DNA from: SAR116 cluster bacterium AG-313-A07
Lineage (GTDB): Bacteria; Pseudomonadota; Alphaproteobacteria; Thalassobaculales; Thalassobaculaceae
DNA length: 64,000 nucleotides
Reading direction: 5' to 3'
Assembly (NCBI GenBank): GCA_003284265.1
Contig: QBVV01000003.1
Location: forward strand, 1 to 64,000
Made by a program: the position numbers and the translations under genes. Position 1 is the first letter of the stretch; each line of letters begins with the position of its first letter. Positions 20,367 to 29,862 of the stretch are shown here, in pieces. Below the pieces are notes generated by a model. The model saw only the letters and a program-made list of their open reading frames with translations. It made no database searches and was not told where the DNA came from.

Positions 20367-22219
20367 TAGTTCTCTTCTAGCGAACTATTTATTTCCAGAA
20401 CCTCTCTTTGTTCTTCTAAATCAATCCACCGCTCCTCTGACTTTTGTATTTTTTCTTTTATCTTCATCAACTCATTGGATAAAAGGTTAAACTGTTTCGG
20501 ATCAGCCCGGTAAAAATCAGGATCATTTAATTGTCCCTGTATCTCAAGCTCTTCAGCCAGTAAGTCGCTGATTAAATTTGGAAGGGCGTCTAGTTCCCGT
20601 TGATCTTTGTAAGTTAATTTTTCTGCCCCATTATTTTTGCGCCTAACTATCGGCTTTTTTTTGTTAACATTCAGTAATTGCCCCGTTGATGCCTTCTTGA
20701 CCCCACTCTGTTGAAGATATGTTGAATACCCCCCAGGGTATTCTTCCACACGACCATTCCCTTCCAAAACAATAGTAGAGGTGGCAACCCTATCCAGAAA
20801 GTCTCTATCATGGCTTACTAGTATAATAGTACCTTTATAATCGGACAAAACCTCCTCTAGTAATTCCAAGGTCTCAACATCAAGATCATTTGTAGGCTCA
20901 TCAAGTACAACGAGATTGTGCTCTTTAGAGAACAGGCGCGCCAATAATAAACGATTGCGTTCTCCTCCGGATAGCGTCTTTACTGGACTGATTGCTTGTT
21001 TCTCCTCGAACAAGAAGTCTCGCAAGTAAGAAACTACATGTCGTTTGCGGCCACCCACATCAATAGTATCGCCACCTTCGGGACAGAGGGTAGACCATAA
21101 CGAAGCGTTAAGATCTAAGCTCTCTCTTTTCTGATCATAATATACGGAGGTTACAGAAATACCGATTTTCACCTTTCCAGCGTCCGGTTTATCTTCACCA
21201 ATAAGCATCCTCAATAAACTCGTTTTCCCAACACCATTCTTTCCAATTAACCCAATTCTGTCTTGCCTTTTAATTCTAGTAGAGAAATCCCTAACAATAA
21301 TTTTATCATCACCGTCGTCACCCAAATAAGTTTTGAAAATATTCTTGGCTTCTAATACCAACTCACCACTTCTCTCAGCCTCTTTTAAAGTAAATTCGAC
21401 ATTTCCCTGTCTTCTCAATCTATCAATCTTCTTCTTGTTGAGTTCCTGTAAATTTCTTACCCTTCCCATATTCCTTTTTCTTCTGGCAGTCAGTCCCTCT
21501 CTCAACCATTTGGTTTCTTCTGCGATCTTTTTATTTAATAATCGAAATTCTGTTTCTTCGTCTTGCATCACCTTTTCTGACCAACTCGAAAACTCCGCAA
21601 ATCCCGCACTATTTCTGCGTACGACCGTTCTATCAATCCAATATGTTTTATTTGTTAACCGTCTTAAAAAGGCTCTGTCATGACTTATTAGTAATAGCCC
21701 ACCACGGTAACGCGATAGCTCGTTTTCAAACCATTCTATCGTGGGTAAATCTAAATGATTAGTTGGCTCGTCCAACAGTAAAATATCGGGGGCTGATATC
21801 AGAGCACGCGCTATAGCGAGCCTTCGATTCTCCCCCCCCGATAATGTTTCTATGGACTGAGCACCGTCCAAGCCTAAAGTTACCAGCATGTTTTCTACTT
21901 GGTACTCATAGTCCGCATTTAACTCATATTTCTCTAATTCCGCTCCGATATAATTTCTTACACTTACATCTTTTGGGATCACTGGATCCTGAGGCAAATA
22001 ACCGATTTTTGAACCAGGTTGAACAAACCTTTGCCCAGAGTCTATCTCTCTTTCACCGGCTAAAACTTTCAGAAGAGTTGATTTTCCGCTTCCATTTCTA
22101 CCTACCAGACAAATACGATCGCCATCCGAGATAGAAATATTTGCCTCATTGAATAGCGTCTTGTCACCTATGCTTAATGCTGCCTCGCGCAACGCGATAA
22201 TAGGGGGTTTAGCTCGCAC
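20366..22219 (-). CDS. uup: ABC-F ATPase, Uup type
   Basis: Soluble protein with two ABC cassettes and no membrane domain. First Walker A is GRNGSGKST near residue 38 with signature LSGGENRRL and Walker B DILLLDEPTNHLDL. The second is GKNGVGKTS with LSGGERNRLLLAR and VVLDEPTNDLD. A charged inter-domain linker and a C-terminal coiled-coil tail (about residues 545-617) match Uup, which acts on ribosomes and in replication-linked stability. The start is GTG. An EttA-like role is less likely because of the coiled-coil tail. Confidence 0.9.
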   Translation of the reverse strand: MRAKPPIIALREAALSIGDKTLFNEANISISDGDRICLVGRNGSGKSTLLKVLAGEREIDSGQRFVQPGSKIGYLPQDPVIPKDVSVRNYIGAELEKYELNADYEYQVENMLVTLGLDGAQSIETLSGGENRRLAIARALISAPDILLLDEPTNHLDLPTIEWFENELSRYRGGLLLISHDRAFLRRLTNKTYWIDRTVVRRNSAGFAEFSSWSEKVMQDEETEFRLLNKKIAEETKWLREGLTARRKRNMGRVRNLQELNKKKIDRLRRQGNVEFTLKEAERSGELVLEAKNIFKTYLGDDGDDKIIVRDFSTRIKRQDRIGLIGKNGVGKTSLLRMLIGEDKPDAGKVKIGISVTSVYYDQKRESLDLNASLWSTLCPEGGDTIDVGGRKRHVVSYLRDFLFEEKQAISPVKTLSGGERNRLLLARLFSKEHNLVVLDEPTNDLDVETLELLEEVLSDYKGTIILVSHDRDFLDRVATSTIVLEGNGRVEEYPGGYSTYLQQSGVKKASTGQLLNVNKKKPIVRRKNNGAEKLTYKDQRELDALPNLISDLLAEELEIQGQLNDPDFYRADPKQFNLLSNELMKIKEKIQKSEERWIDLEEQREVLEINSSLEEN

Positions 22220-22299
22220 AATTTAAACAATCAAAATTTACTTCAATAATCAATTCACCACCCAGATTGCATCGATTTGATCACTAAAAATAAGATACG

Positions 22300-22719
22300 T
22301 TAGCCTACGTTAGGGCTGTAAGTACCACGACCAACTGCACATAACTTCCCTTGATCATCATGAACGTCAATGTCTACCACCGCAACAGATCTTCCTAACC
22401 GCCTTGTGGAGGCTGTAGCCGTTAGTGATGTGTTTGTCCCTGGCCTGAGAAAATCCACTCTGAAATTTATGGTTGGCACACCGCCTCCTACTTTCATAAC
22501 TAAGGCATAATCCCCTGCTATATCTATAAGAGCCGCAATTGCCCCACCATGATACTGTCCAGTACCTACACGCCTTTCAAATTCGGGCCTCATAGGCATC
22601 TTTATAACAATCTCATCCTTATCTAAGTCCATGGACACCACTTCTAAATTCATGAAACCTATATAAGGAGAGTCGTCTAAAAGGGTCTGTACTTGGTCTT
22701 TGTTCAATGGTTCTGTCAT
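22300..22719 (-). CDS. PaaI-family hotdog thioesterase
   Basis: 139-aa single hotdog domain with GQYHGGAIAALIDIAGDYAL, the catalytic loop of the PaaI/YbgC-like group, and VDFLRPGTNTSLTATA. Probably hydrolyses an acyl- or aryl-CoA. It is the last gene of a likely three-gene unit with the oxidoreductase (25-bp gap) and the CoA ligase upstream, so its substrate may be a CoA ester from that ligase. Confidence 0.88.
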   Translation of the reverse strand: MTEPLNKDQVQTLLDDSPYIGFMNLEVVSMDLDKDEIVIKMPMRPEFERRVGTGQYHGGAIAALIDIAGDYALVMKVGGGVPTINFRVDFLRPGTNTSLTATASTRRLGRSVAVVDIDVHDDQGKLCAVGRGTYSPNVG

Positions 22720-22744
22720 TTATTTGATTTCCAATTCACAACTT

Positions 22745-23752
22745 TTATGGATTAATTATCACTTTGCCAAAAACTTCTCGGTCTTCTATTAAGCGAATTC
22801 CCTCAGCAGCTTCTTTCAATGGGAGAGTTTTATCTATTACTGGCTCCATCTTTCTGGCTTGAATATAATCCATTAATTGGGTTAAATCTTCACGTTCCCA
22901 ACTATTCGATCCCAATAATTGTAACTCGAACGTCCAGATGAATCTAATATCCGTTTTTGGATCAAAACCAGCTGTAGCGCCACAAGTGACAAGACGGCCT
23001 CCACGCTTCAATGCACGGAGTGATGGAACCCAGGTCTCCCCACCAGTAAAATTCACAACCATATTGACACCACCTTCAAAGCCGCGACGTCCTGGCTTTC
23101 CATACAACTCGTACACTCCCTTATGAAATTGATTATCCATATAGGTCATCGCATGGTCGGCACCGAGTTCTTTTAACTTATCCATTTTCTCTTCTGAACT
23201 CGCACATACAACGACCTCAGCCCCAGCCATTTTAGCAAGGAGTAAGGCGCCTGTTCCCACACCACCGGAAGCACCAAGGATAAGTACTTTATCACTTTCA
23301 GTAATCTTTCCAATGGTGACCATCATCCGGTGTGCAGTTCCATAAGCCACCGGAAGGCTGGATGCTTGATCATAAGAAACACCCTCAGGAATTTTAACTA
23401 ATTGATGGTCTGCTACCCGGCAGTATTCTGCCAGACCACCATGAATGGTTTCACCAACAAGGCCTCCTGCGACCCTATTCCTCGGATCAATTAACACTCG
23501 ATCGCCTAGATCCCATCCGGATACCTTACTTCCGAGTTCCACTATTTCTCCAGCTACATCTAAACCACAAATCATTGGCATCTGTATTTTTATACCGGGC
23601 ATACCATTACGAGTGAAAATATCATGATAATTTAATGACGTAGCCTTAACACGAATTATAGCGTCGTTTTCTCCGCATTTTGGATCTGGAAAATTCTCGT
23701 CATAAACTAGGGCGTCCGCCCCCCCATGACCATTTAAGACAATTGCTTTCAT
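22745..23752 (-). CDS. Zinc-type alcohol dehydrogenase / quinone oxidoreductase family protein
   Basis: Medium-chain dehydrogenase, 335 aa. GroES-like N-terminal domain (SLNYHDIFTRNG, GLDVAGEIVELG), Rossmann domain with LGASGGVGTGALLLAK, and typical FNFTGGETW-type substrate region. The structural zinc cysteines are not evident (the lobe reads DPRNRVAGG), so it is nearer to NADPH quinone/enoyl reductases than to classic ADH. An AGGAAGG site precedes the ATG. It sits between a CoA ligase and a thioesterase. Confidence 0.85.
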   Translation of the reverse strand: MKAIVLNGHGGADALVYDENFPDPKCGENDAIIRVKATSLNYHDIFTRNGMPGIKIQMPMICGLDVAGEIVELGSKVSGWDLGDRVLIDPRNRVAGGLVGETIHGGLAEYCRVADHQLVKIPEGVSYDQASSLPVAYGTAHRMMVTIGKITESDKVLILGASGGVGTGALLLAKMAGAEVVVCASSEEKMDKLKELGADHAMTYMDNQFHKGVYELYGKPGRRGFEGGVNMVVNFTGGETWVPSLRALKRGGRLVTCGATAGFDPKTDIRFIWTFELQLLGSNSWEREDLTQLMDYIQARKMEPVIDKTLPLKEAAEGIRLIEDREVFGKVIINP

Positions 23753-23826
23753 AAAAACCTTCCTAATCTTTACATGTGAAAACCTGGCTACAATGCGACC
23801 GAGCCCGCAACTTTTGTTTTAGTTTC

Positions 23827-25338
23827 TTATGATCGACGGCTCAATCTATTTTCAGCTACTTGTGTTAATTTTTTCCTATCTACCTTGTTAGTGCCAGTCA
23901 ATGGAAGACTATCAACAAAAAAAACAGTGCGAGGATGCTGGTAGGCAGGACCGTTGGCCAAAGAATATTCTTTTATGCTTTGTTCTTCTATTGAAACGCC
24001 TGGAACCTTTACGACGAAAGCTATCGGTTTAAACCCCTTGATATCATCTGGAATGGGTACAACGCAGGCCTGTTCAATCGAAGTATTACGCTCTAACATT
24101 TTTTCTATTTCGGAGGGGTAGATATTTTCCCCTCCGCAATTAAACATATCGTCTACACGGCCAACAAAGTAATGGAATCCTTCAGGATCTTGTCTCATAA
24201 TATCCCCCGTTCGATACCACCCATCATCTGTCATTGCTTCACGTGTCTTTTCTGGAAGATTGTGATAACCTGGGGTAACTGCGGGATTCCGGCAGTGTAA
24301 TTCTCCATGTTCCGCATTTAAATTCTCTCCATCTACGAGCCTTGCGATACCCTCTATTGGATACCCGACAGAAACATCGGGTTGTGTTAGACCCTCGGGA
24401 TGAGGCCCATACACAACCGGTCCTGCTTCAGTTGTTCCATAGCCATTAGTAATTTTAGCATTTGGTAAAAACTTCCTTATATCAGCAATTAATTTTATAC
24501 TTACAGGAGCGGATCCCATTCTAACGATTTTAACCGATGATAGATTGGTTTCTTGTAAAATTTTTTCTTCTCTTACAACCATCGCCATCATTGCTGCTAC
24601 TGAAGTTAACCAGGTAACATTATAATCTCCAATCGCCCTTATATACTCCTTTGCGTCAAATTGCGGGAGTAAAACGATCGTGAGATGCGCAGCAAGTGCA
24701 ACCTTGCAAATTGCCAATCCATTCATATGGTAAAGCGGTGCAGCAACTAACATTTTATGAAATGGTTCTGGCTTTTGTCTTAATCGCATCTCAATTACCC
24801 AGAGGTGTCCTTCGTGCGTTAGCGGAACCCCTTTCGGCCGCCCTGTTGATCCTGAAGTATAGAGAAACATAGCAACTTCATTTTTCTCAGGAATAATTGT
24901 TTCAAAGTCACCCCAATCAAGCCAGTTATCAAAATTATTTTCATCCGTTCCAGAGAACACAACTACCGGGTAGCCTTTAGGAACCTGGGATAATCGGTCC
25001 TGATCAGTGAAAACTAATTTACAGGCCGCATCACTCAAAATAAATTCTATAGTCTCGCTTGGAAATTTATGATTGATAGGAATAGAAATCATTCCTGCAC
25101 GCATAGTTCCCAGATATGCTATTAGAAACTCTGCACTATTGGCTGCTAAAATAGCGATATGGTCTCCACGTTTAAACCCTTTCTTTACTAACCCTCTAGC
25201 CATTGCCTTGGCTGCTGCGTCAATATCCTCATGGCTAAATCGTCTCACTTTCTCTCTAACACTAAGATCAATGAGTGCCGGTTTAGAAAGATCATTTTCT
25301 CTGTCTATTAGATCACCTAGATTCCTCAGATGTTTCAT
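23827..25338 (-). CDS. Acyl-CoA/aryl-CoA ligase (AMP-forming)
   Basis: ANL-superfamily adenylating enzyme, 503 aa. The phosphate loop is YTSGSTGRPKG, the aromatic motif NGYGTTEAGPV, the GWYRTGDI motif and hinge, and the C-terminal catalytic lysine region LPLTGTNKVDRKKL. It activates a carboxylic acid with ATP and CoA. The substrate cannot be told from sequence. First gene of the unit with the oxidoreductase and thioesterase. Confidence 0.9.
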   Translation of the reverse strand: MKHLRNLGDLIDRENDLSKPALIDLSVREKVRRFSHEDIDAAAKAMARGLVKKGFKRGDHIAILAANSAEFLIAYLGTMRAGMISIPINHKFPSETIEFILSDAACKLVFTDQDRLSQVPKGYPVVVFSGTDENNFDNWLDWGDFETIIPEKNEVAMFLYTSGSTGRPKGVPLTHEGHLWVIEMRLRQKPEPFHKMLVAAPLYHMNGLAICKVALAAHLTIVLLPQFDAKEYIRAIGDYNVTWLTSVAAMMAMVVREEKILQETNLSSVKIVRMGSAPVSIKLIADIRKFLPNAKITNGYGTTEAGPVVYGPHPEGLTQPDVSVGYPIEGIARLVDGENLNAEHGELHCRNPAVTPGYHNLPEKTREAMTDDGWYRTGDIMRQDPEGFHYFVGRVDDMFNCGGENIYPSEIEKMLERNTSIEQACVVPIPDDIKGFKPIAFVVKVPGVSIEEQSIKEYSLANGPAYQHPRTVFFVDSLPLTGTNKVDRKKLTQVAENRLSRRS

Positions 25339-25551
25339 TCGTCCAGACCTTAATCATTGCCTCTGGCTAAACCAGGGCTTCAAAATACAAAAAGATATTT
25401 AATCAAAAGTTTTTATTTAATAATTATCTTTAAATCATATTGGCCAATCTATTGTGTAAATTCATTAATCTCTATTCAATTATTAATAATTTTAGACAAT
25501 CTCCATATATGAGAATACTTTAGAAGTGAAATATTTTGACAAAGAAAATAA

Positions 25552-26733
25552 ATGACAGTGAATCGAACACAAATTGGAATTATTGGGGCGGGTCCAGCCG
25601 GTTTGATGCTGGCCCGTTTGTTAATGGAACAAGGAATAAGTTCTGTAATACTGGAAGCTAAAACGAGAAAATACGTCGAAAACCGCATACGAGCGGGAGT
25701 GTTGGAGAGTGGAACTGTTGACCTTCTTAATCGAGCAAAAGCGGATTACCGTTTAAAAGTAAAAGGACAAATCCATGAAGGATTAGAGCTCAGTATTAAT
25801 GGTCAAAGATCACGAATAGACCTTAAGCGTTATTCCAAAGGCAAATCTGTCACTATCTACGGTCAAACAGAACTAACCATCGATCTAATCAACACGCACC
25901 TAAAAGCTGGTGGTGAAATAGTTTTCGACGCACAGAATGTCCAACCCAATAACTTTAATACCCTAGAACCTAAGCTTACCTACAGTAAAAATAACATAGA
26001 CTATCAATTAGATTGCGATTTTATTGCTGGATGCGATGGATTTCACGGGATCTCAAGATCAAAAATTCCTATTAAAGACCAAAATATTTTTGAGAGAGTT
26101 TACCCATATGCATGGTTGGGAATTTTAGCTGAGTCTCCCCCGCCAAGTAATGAATTAATATATGCAACGCACAAACGTGGCTTTGCTCTGTACAGTATGA
26201 GACCTCCCTCTCTATCACGCTCTTACCTTCAATGTTCACCAAGCCTAGATTTAAACGATTGGCCTGATAACCGAATTTGGGATGAATTACAAATAAGACT
26301 AGGCTCCCAAATCGATAGCCATGTTTCGCAAGGCAAAATCAGAGAGAAAGGGGTTACTCCAATGCGAAGCTTTGTTGTTGAACCCCTCCGGTATGGCAAT
26401 CTTTTTCTAGCAGGAGATGCCGCCCATATTGTGCCGCCAACCGGCGCAAAAGGGCTTAATCTAGCAATGTCAGATATTCAATATCTAGCAGATGCATTTT
26501 TAGATTTTTATAAAAACAACTCCTTCACGGGGATCAATAATTATTCTGACCGAGCTTTGTCTAGAATATGGAAGACGGAAAGATTTAGTTGGTGGATGAC
26601 ATCCATTCTGCACAAAACTAAAAACGAGTCATCTTTTGACGATCGCATACGGTTAACTGAGTTGGAGTATCTTTTATCTTCGGAAGCAGCAATGAGATCC
26701 TTTGCCGAAAACTACGTAGGCTTGCCATTTTAG
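25552..26733 (+). CDS. pobA: 4-hydroxybenzoate 3-monooxygenase
   Basis: Group A flavin hydroxylase that converts 4-hydroxybenzoate to protocatechuate with NADPH and O2. FAD fold IGIIGAGPAGLMLARLL at residues 7-23, the PobA-typical ENRIRAGVLESGTVDLL, the DG motif DFIAGCDGFHGISR, and the second FAD motif FLAGDAAHIVPPTGAKGLNLA. 393 aa, the usual length. It is transcribed divergently from the CoA ligase across a 213-bp AT-rich gap. No protocatechuate ring-cleavage genes are in this window. Confidence 0.94.
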   Translation: MTVNRTQIGIIGAGPAGLMLARLLMEQGISSVILEAKTRKYVENRIRAGVLESGTVDLLNRAKADYRLKVKGQIHEGLELSINGQRSRIDLKRYSKGKSVTIYGQTELTIDLINTHLKAGGEIVFDAQNVQPNNFNTLEPKLTYSKNNIDYQLDCDFIAGCDGFHGISRSKIPIKDQNIFERVYPYAWLGILAESPPPSNELIYATHKRGFALYSMRPPSLSRSYLQCSPSLDLNDWPDNRIWDELQIRLGSQIDSHVSQGKIREKGVTPMRSFVVEPLRYGNLFLAGDAAHIVPPTGAKGLNLAMSDIQYLADAFLDFYKNNSFTGINNYSDRALSRIWKTERFSWWMTSILHKTKNESSFDDRIRLTELEYLLSSEAAMRSFAENYVGLPF

Positions 26734-26851
26734 AACTTTTGCGATTGCTTAACCAGCTGGCCAACTAGATTGCGCCAAAAGCCTTCCTTAAACCTTCTCA
26801 CTACTTAACTACTGAAACGGTTTTTATCATAGTAAAAACTCTAGAAACTTT

Positions 26852-27418
26852 TTATGCACGGTTTCTAATTCTCTGTGGACATGGTTTATATGTCTTATTC
26901 AACGGATCGAATTCAGATCGTTTTCTACTACCAGGACTATATCCATACACATGTAACGACAGGCTAGGCGTTTCTCCTGTATTACGAACACTGTGAATAT
27001 CATTTGGTAAAAATGCACATGCTTCGGCCGGGCCAACTATAATCTCTTCGTCTACAGTTAGATCCGCAAAACCTTCTCGTTTTCCATCATCATGCCTTTT
27101 CCAATTCACATTAGTTTCTTCGCCATCAATTCCAACTACAACGCCCCATGTTTGATGATCGTGAGGAGCAACCCCCCTGCCCGGCAACCAACAAATTGTT
27201 TCTACCATCAGAGCATTATCTTCGTCTTCATTAAGTATTGTTATTCCAAATCCTTGAGCCTCGTCACAGGAACGGAAAGAATCGGAACTCCAATCGGTTT
27301 GCGATGCTAATCGTTTTGCTAGTGGTATAACCTTTTCAATAATTGCACTATCGTCTTTTTGACTCTGCGTAATTAATCGCAGATCATTAACAAATTCTGT
27401 CACGGAATAAGTAGCCAT
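26852..27418 (-). CDS. Cysteine-dioxygenase-like cupin protein
   Basis: About 188-aa cupin. The metal-site region PHDHQTWGVVVGIDGEETNVNW supplies two His, and a later CAFLPNDIHSVRN and LSLHVYGYSP give the third His and the typical end of the cysteine dioxygenase type I/PCO-like fold. It probably oxidises a small thiol. The ATG at 27418 (MATYSV) has GGGGAGGAATT just upstream and is preferred over one 33 nt earlier. Substrate is uncertain: 3-mercaptopropionate dioxygenase is an alternative. Confidence 0.82.
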   Translation of the reverse strand: MATYSVTEFVNDLRLITQSQKDDSAIIEKVIPLAKRLASQTDWSSDSFRSCDEAQGFGITILNEDEDNALMVETICWLPGRGVAPHDHQTWGVVVGIDGEETNVNWKRHDDGKREGFADLTVDEEIIVGPAEACAFLPNDIHSVRNTGETPSLSLHVYGYSPGSRKRSEFDPLNKTYKPCPQRIRNRA

Positions 27419-27554
27419 AATTCCTCCCCAAAACGAATTAACGCACAACACCCAATTTATAATTTAACACTTCTATCATAGAAAAAATCAATAGATTATC
27501 GAAATAATATCATAGGATATTGCCAATCAAGAAACTTGAAACTCAGATAAACTT

Positions 27555-28280
27555 TTATTTTGAAACTTTAAACGATCTCGTAATTGGATCCCAGATAACA
27601 GGAATTGAATTACTTCTGCCATTTCGTGCCTTTAATAATTGTAAATTCCATTTTGGTCTCCAATCTTGTGTTAAACATGGAGATATCCTCCAACGTGTCT
27701 CCGCAACAGAACTTATAGAGCTAATATTTTTTGTATTGGGGCGCAGCATAAAACCGGTTACACCATTCTTTTCTGCTGCTAACTGAAGTTTTCTCCAGAA
27801 AATGGATGTTTCGCTAGCCGCCCCCTTACGCGGTTCATCTAATTCAGCAACAACAGCCATAATACCTGAACATCTTAAGCCTTCTTCTATAGCCCAAATC
27901 ATATCTACTTCGGACGATGCATTCACCTGAATGATCCTATTCGAATTGAGACCGAGCCAGTTTAATCCACTTGCAGAAAGATTGCCTCTAACAATATTGT
28001 TATTTTTCACACACCAAAGTATTTCTTTATTCGTACCAGTCTGCTCTGAGATTCTAACTAAGAGAGCAGCTACAAATCCAATTGATGACACATTACCTAA
28101 TCGAAAATGCAGGTCTCCTAATACTTCATGTACTTTTCCTAACATTAAACCATTACCCGATAAAAAATCGTCTATTTCAGAGATGCCAAAGGGAACTATG
28201 ATATTATCGTCTCTAGCAGTGTCTTTTTCTAGAAGTCGAATCTGTGAACGTAGATCATCAATTTGGGTGTTTTTATTCAA
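27555..28280 (-). CDS. imuA: ImuA-like SOS mutagenesis protein
   Basis: RecA/SulA-like protein of 241 aa. It begins with a coiled region (IDDLRSQIRLLEKD), then GISEIDDFLSGNGLMLGKVHEVLGD as in ImuA, and ends RWRISPCLTQDWRPKWNLQLLKARNG, the ImuA C-terminal pattern. In Caulobacter-type bacteria ImuA works with ImuB and DnaE2 in error-prone translesion synthesis. Here neither partner is adjacent. The start appears to be TTG. A LexA-type box lies 49 bp upstream. Confidence 0.82.
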   Translation of the reverse strand: MNKNTQIDDLRSQIRLLEKDTARDDNIIVPFGISEIDDFLSGNGLMLGKVHEVLGDLHFRLGNVSSIGFVAALLVRISEQTGTNKEILWCVKNNNIVRGNLSASGLNWLGLNSNRIIQVNASSEVDMIWAIEEGLRCSGIMAVVAELDEPRKGAASETSIFWRKLQLAAEKNGVTGFMLRPNTKNISSISSVAETRWRISPCLTQDWRPKWNLQLLKARNGRSNSIPVIWDPITRSFKVSK

Positions 28281-28328
28281 ATTATTTATAACCTTAAAAA
28301 TCTAGAGTGACATCTTTAAGCATTATAC

Positions 28329-28343
28329 GTTCTCTTTTTGTTC
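28329..28343 (-). promoter_or_regulatory. LexA (SOS) box of the alphaproteobacterial type
   Basis: Minus strand GAAC-N7-GAAC (plus strand GTTC at 28329-28332 and 28340-28343), the established direct-repeat LexA motif of Alphaproteobacteria, 49 bp before the imuA start. The context fits SOS induction of imuA. Confidence 0.7.
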
Positions 28344-28406
28344 TATTCAATTAAATAGATTTCGCACTCTATTTAACGCTTACGACAATGATTTTAATAC
28401 CGCATT

Positions 28407-29453
28407 TTACCAGGTTGTTTTGAATTCTTTAAACGGGGTTTCAATTTTTTTTATCTCTTGTAAAACGTCTGCCGGTATATCTGGTCGAACATCAGCCGAT
28501 GTGCTTGCATAAACCATATCTGTACACCCACCAAATCGCTTTTCAAGTACATCGGGAAGTTCATCATATCTACCAACAGCTGCGAATAAATACAAAAGAT
28601 CATCCGGAATTTCTTTTGCCATGTGATCCCAAAGGCCATCTTTTGTCATCTTATTCAGTTTTCTTCCGAGATCTCCCTGCCCATGATGCTCAAACACAGG
28701 CCAATAACTAGGGGTCGAACCGTAGAAAGCAACACGATATCGAACCCATTCCAGCGCTGCGTTTACCTCTTCATCCGTTGCCCCCGTCGCAACAAACCCG
28801 CCTCCAGTAACCTGAAAATTCTCTCTTTTTGTTGAAGACATTAAAAGACCCGCCTCTATCCGCGGCATGGCAATGTCTTCCAGGTATGAGCGCGTGCAGA
28901 AGGGGTGTAATCGTACTCCGTCGCAAACCTCACCTGCTAACTTTAGAGTATGTGGACCAACTGCCGCTATTGTCACCGGGATTGGGGCTTGATGCGTCGA
29001 AACAGGAACAAAGTTTGGTGTCATTAAAGTAAAAGTGTAATGTTCTCCACGGAAGTCCAATTTTTCTCCATGCTCCCAATTCTTCCAAATAGCCCTTAGC
29101 GCGAGAACATATTCTCTAATTCTTGGAGCTGGCGGCGACCATGGGACTGAAAACCGTTTTTCATTATGAGGCTTGATTTGGGGCCCTAACCCCAAAACAA
29201 AACGGCCACCAGAAGCATTATTTAAATCCCAGCATGTGCTCGCAACAACCATCGGAGAGCGAGGGAAAGCTATTGCGACCGCTGTCCCAATATTAATGGT
29301 CTTTGTAGAAATAGCAGCTGCTGCAAGAGGCATGAATGGTTCATATCTATTTTCCATGGTCGCTACCATATCAAACCCAACCATTTCGGCATTCCGAGCA
29401 GCCTGAGGCACGTCGTTAAGGTTCTCTTGGGGAAGAGTAGTCATGACCTGCAT
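28407..29453 (-). CDS. LLM-class F420-/FMN-dependent oxidoreductase
   Basis: Luciferase-like TIM-barrel oxidoreductase, 348 aa. It has the N-terminal AARNAEMVGFDMVATMENRYEPFMPLAAAA, IGTAVAIAFPRSPMVVAS, GRFVLGLGPQIKPHNEKRF and PVTIAAVGPHTLKLAGEVCDG motifs of the group often annotated as F420-dependent. Whether the cofactor is F420 or FMN cannot be told here. Substrate unknown. GGGAG precedes the ATG. Confidence 0.88.
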   Translation of the reverse strand: MQVMTTLPQENLNDVPQAARNAEMVGFDMVATMENRYEPFMPLAAAAISTKTINIGTAVAIAFPRSPMVVASTCWDLNNASGGRFVLGLGPQIKPHNEKRFSVPWSPPAPRIREYVLALRAIWKNWEHGEKLDFRGEHYTFTLMTPNFVPVSTHQAPIPVTIAAVGPHTLKLAGEVCDGVRLHPFCTRSYLEDIAMPRIEAGLLMSSTKRENFQVTGGGFVATGATDEEVNAALEWVRYRVAFYGSTPSYWPVFEHHGQGDLGRKLNKMTKDGLWDHMAKEIPDDLLYLFAAVGRYDELPDVLEKRFGGCTDMVYASTSADVRPDIPADVLQEIKKIETPFKEFKTTW

Positions 29454-29862
29454 TTTTTATCTCCCAGAAAATATATTTCGCTTAGCATTTACCAACATCA
29501 AATCTTATACTTTGAAAGGATTGAATATATTGCAAATTTAGAATTTCATACAGAGTATCGCTTACTGTGGGACTTCTTATTTACATAAATAATATCGTAG
29601 CACTCCGAAAGCACTCGTGTCATTGGCTTAAATTCCTAGTTCTTATCCATTGGAACTAAGATACTTTCAACACTAAAAAGTCTATAAAATCGATCATTAT
29701 TCAGGTTGTTCATTTTGATCAAGAAAGCTTGTCATAATCAGAAAACTTAGAGGAAATTTCATTAGACTGTCTCCCCCAAAACAGAAAACAATAACCAATT
29801 AAGTGAAGGTATCGAAGACGCGCTTATATTCACTAGAGAGGCAATTTCAGAAAAGAATTAAA
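29454..29862. other. Non-coding 409-bp gap, nothing recognised
   Basis: AT-rich stretch between the LLM oxidoreductase and the acyltransferase. It must hold the LLM promoter on the minus strand, but no convincing promoter, RNA or small ORF longer than about 25 codons was seen. Confidence 0.5.

Noticed and set aside
25476-25688. Minus-strand 70-codon open frame across the start of pobA
   Set aside because: It overlaps the strongly conserved FAD-binding N-terminus of pobA on the other strand and has no recognisable features of its own.
28451-28639. Alternative-frame 62-codon ORF inside the LLM oxidoreductase gene
   Set aside because: It is the +1 reading of a well-conserved gene and has no separate motif.
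29590-29606. A 15-base string (GCACTCCGAAAGCAC) found again near 48940 inside the aconitase X gene
   Set aside because: A match of this length is expected by chance a few times in 64 kb on two strands, and no flanking similarity was seen.
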